Position numbers and translations under genes: made by a program. The notes below the pieces were generated by a model, which was given only the letters and a program-made list of their open reading frames with translations, ran no database searches and was not told the origin of the DNA. A stretch of 64,000 nucleotides of DNA from Prochlorococcus sp. MIT 1314 (GTDB lineage Bacteria; Cyanobacteriota; Cyanobacteriia; PCC-6307; Cyanobiaceae), in assembly GCF_034093315.1 (NCBI RefSeq), contig NZ_CP139300.1, positions 1,550,001-1,614,000 of the forward strand. The letters are read 5' to 3'. This document shows, in pieces, positions 63,808 to 64,000 of the stretch. Each line of letters begins with the position of its first letter. The first letter of the stretch is position 1.

Positions 63808-63817
63808 CCAAAGACAG

Positions 63818-64000
63818 TTAAATACCCTCTACTGCCTGTACTTTTTCTACTTGTTTTTTCTTTAAGACTAAAAGTATTTGAGTTAGACCTACACCAATAA
63901 AGAATGCAATTAATCCAATAACTCTGTAAGGGCTCTGAAGTACCACTTCAGCATCCAATTGCCCAAAACCACCAACGTTTGGATCATTAGTAAGTGGATC
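63818..64000 (-). CDS. petA: Cytochrome f, C-terminal part
   Basis: The right edge of the window cuts this gene; 60 C-terminal residues are visible on the minus strand. They read as the end of cytochrome f: [19 protein letters not shown], then [19 protein letters not shown] (the single membrane anchor) and a basic [10 protein letters not shown] tail ending in VEGI. Cytochrome f is the c-type heme subunit of the b6f complex; its heme-binding CxxCH lies outside the window. The sequence matches the cyanobacterial family closely at the conserved GGFGQ-DAE-VLQ segment. lgt follows 10 bp downstream. Confidence 0.93.
   Translation of the reverse strand, partial: DPLTNDPNVGGFGQLDAEVVLQSPYRVIGLIAFFIGVGLTQILLVLKKKQVEKVQAVEGI

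Overview
The window looks like a piece of chromosome from a high-light-adapted Prochlorococcus (marine picocyanobacterium). The evidence is the strongly AT-rich sequence, very short intergenic gaps, frequent TTG/GTG starts, and photosynthesis-lineage genes (chlorophyll synthase chlG, NDH-1 subunit ndhB, cytochrome f petA, a DUF2862/PetP-like protein, cyAbrB) in an otherwise streamlined housekeeping gene set. I see no integrase, transposase, prophage, CRISPR array, rRNA or tRNA. The strain assignment is inference from protein resemblance; no search was run.

Layout. 1-4.4 kb: end of sepF, proC, a GT4 glycosyltransferase, recO, a DeoC-like protein lacking the Schiff-base lysine, and the ribosome hibernation factor. 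4.5-10.3 kb (+ strand): lipB, acyl-CoA/ACP synthetase, a YlqD-like coiled-coil protein, pyruvate dehydrogenase E2, queA. 10.3-14.7 kb (- strand): cysK, two Cys/Met-metabolism PLP enzymes (one resembling fungal cystathionine gamma-synthase) and rpsD. 14.8-17.7 kb (+): yidD, a glutaredoxin-like protein, murE and an SDR. 17.7-20.0 kb (-): cysteine/cystine-lyase-like enzyme, an ArsM-type methyltransferase and a small DUF4278 protein with its own promoter, GC-rich leader and strong terminator. 20.2-25.8 kb: small membrane protein, nfu, mqo, lepA, an orphan DppC-type permease, trmH. 25.9-30.3 kb: a cluster of small proteins around a photolyase/cryptochrome (DCC protein, TIGR03643, DUF2256, photolyase-like protein), two more very small genes, then rsmB. 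30.4-38.4 kb: class A PBP, chlG, DUF2862/PetP-like, hisF, ubiE/menG, DciA-like, birA, MacB-type ATPase, ndhB. 38.6-46.9 kb: topA, a lipoprotein with a fresh 99-bp duplication, DUF2232 protein, CobT-family protein, a Tat-lipoprotein-like binding protein, AKR-ferredoxin fusion, ribE, cyAbrB. 47-54.6 kb: cytochrome c oxidase locus (ctaC-ctaD-ctaE facing ctaA-ctaB) followed by a two-gene ABC-2 exporter. 54.6-64 kb: groEL with a five-fold repeated tail, a 59-aa membrane protein, fabG, ispD, ldcA, ubiA, ppx, a RodZ-like HTH protein, cobM, lgt and the end of petA.

How they work together. Heme A synthesis (ctaA, ctaB) sits divergently beside the oxidase subunits it serves. Three UbiA-superfamily prenyltransferases (chlG, ctaB, ubiA) supply chlorophyll, heme A/O and plastoquinone. 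cysK plus the two transsulfuration-type enzymes form a sulfur amino-acid block. The 26.3-28.5 kb genes are tightly packed and partly overlapping, and look like one light/redox-linked operon. Convergent gene pairs have almost no space between them, and in several cases the likely intrinsic terminator lies inside the opposite gene's coding sequence. After adding the small genes listed here (43, 47, 57, 59 and 59 aa), no stretch above 300 bp lacks a gene.

The most unusual points are the photolyase-like protein that has lost most Fe-S ligand positions and its small-protein operon, the catalytically altered DeoC homologue, the fungal-like cystathionine gamma-synthase, and the terminators nested in coding sequence.
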